From: Rubrobacter sp.
Lineage (GTDB): Bacteria; Actinomycetota; Rubrobacteria; Rubrobacterales; Rubrobacteraceae
NCBI GenBank assembly: GCA_013815575.1
Contig: JACDFX010000115.1
Span: 1 to 6,330, forward strand
Length of the DNA: 6,330 nucleotides
Direction: 5' to 3'
This document shows, one piece after another, positions 6,173-6,330 of this stretch. Position numbers and translations under genes: made by a program. The notes below the pieces were generated by a model. It was not told the DNA's origin and searched no databases. It saw nothing but the letters and a program-made list of their open reading frames with translations. Each line of letters opens with the position of its first letter. Positions within the stretch are counted from its first letter, which is position 1.

Positions 6173-6330
6173 TTGACGAACCGTGAAGCGCCGCTCTTAG
6201 GAGAGGCGGCCGCGGTGCTGCTGCTCGGGAGGAGCGGCCACCAGGGGACGGCCGGCGAGGGGCTGGAGTCCCTGGCCGAAGCGGTGCGGGCAACCGGACG
6301 CTACGCGGCGGTCCACACGGCCGTCGCCGA
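6173..6330 (+). CDS. N-terminus of a probable CbiX-type sirohydrochlorin chelatase (partial)
   Basis: The frame begins at TTG, 45 bases after the CobW stop codon, and runs off the window after 52 codons. The segment AAAVLLLGRSGHQGTAGEGL followed by ESLAEAVRATGRYAAVHTAVA resembles the N-terminus of CbiX/CbiK-like chelatases: a hydrophobic strand, a glycine-rich 'GHGSR'-like turn, a helix, then a second strand. CbiX inserts cobalt into sirohydrochlorin in the early anaerobic cobalamin pathway. Here the turn reads GRSGH, so the usual catalytic histidine is displaced or replaced, as in some divergent relatives. Linkage with CobW supports a tetrapyrrole/cobalt role. Since only the N-terminus is visible, the family call is tentative; the existence of the gene is more certain. 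Confidence 0.5.
   Translation, partial: MTNREAPLLGEAAAVLLLGRSGHQGTAGEGLESLAEAVRATGRYAAVHTAVA

Overview
The window looks like a high-GC bacterial chromosome. Third codon positions are GC-rich, GTG and TTG starts occur, and AGG (Arg) and ATA (Ile) codons are common. All credible genes lie on the + strand. A deep-branching actinobacterium such as a Rubrobacter-like organism would fit, but this is inferred from composition and gene content only and is not proven.

Layout. Positions 1-160 hold the 3' end of an unassigned gene. Positions 161-414 are a leader with a hairpin (186-211) and a 15-bp direct repeat (272-303). Next come three co-oriented genes. The first is a tubulin/FtsZ-superfamily protein (415-1968). 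The second is a 99-residue unknown protein whose ATG directly follows the first gene's stop codon (1969-2268). The third is a second, longer tubulin/FtsZ-superfamily paralogue (2371-4089). A 13-bp stem-loop (4109-4139) closes this group. A second group follows: a divergent ECF-sigma-like protein (4169-4687), a CobW/COG0523 GTPase with an inserted domain (4748-6127), and the beginning of a probable CbiX-type chelatase with a TTG start (6173 to the window edge).

The most notable content is the tandem pair of tubulin-like GTPases with a small protein between them. Both keep the [GA]GGTGSG nucleotide-binding signature and an N-terminal glycine loop. They share two nearly invariant blocks: an aromatic-rich stretch before the G-box, and a 55-residue C-terminal block with a CxxxCxC cysteine cluster. 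These blocks are also almost identical in DNA, including one exact 82-bp run, which suggests gene conversion. The layout recalls the two-tubulin-plus-accessory BtubA/BtubB arrangement, but the sequences are clearly a different branch. The second group points to metal or cobalamin metabolism: CobW-type GTPases deliver metals, and CbiX inserts cobalt into sirohydrochlorin. Whether the CobW or the sigma-like protein acts on the tubulin-like pair is open; the adjacency and the conserved cysteines make it a testable idea.
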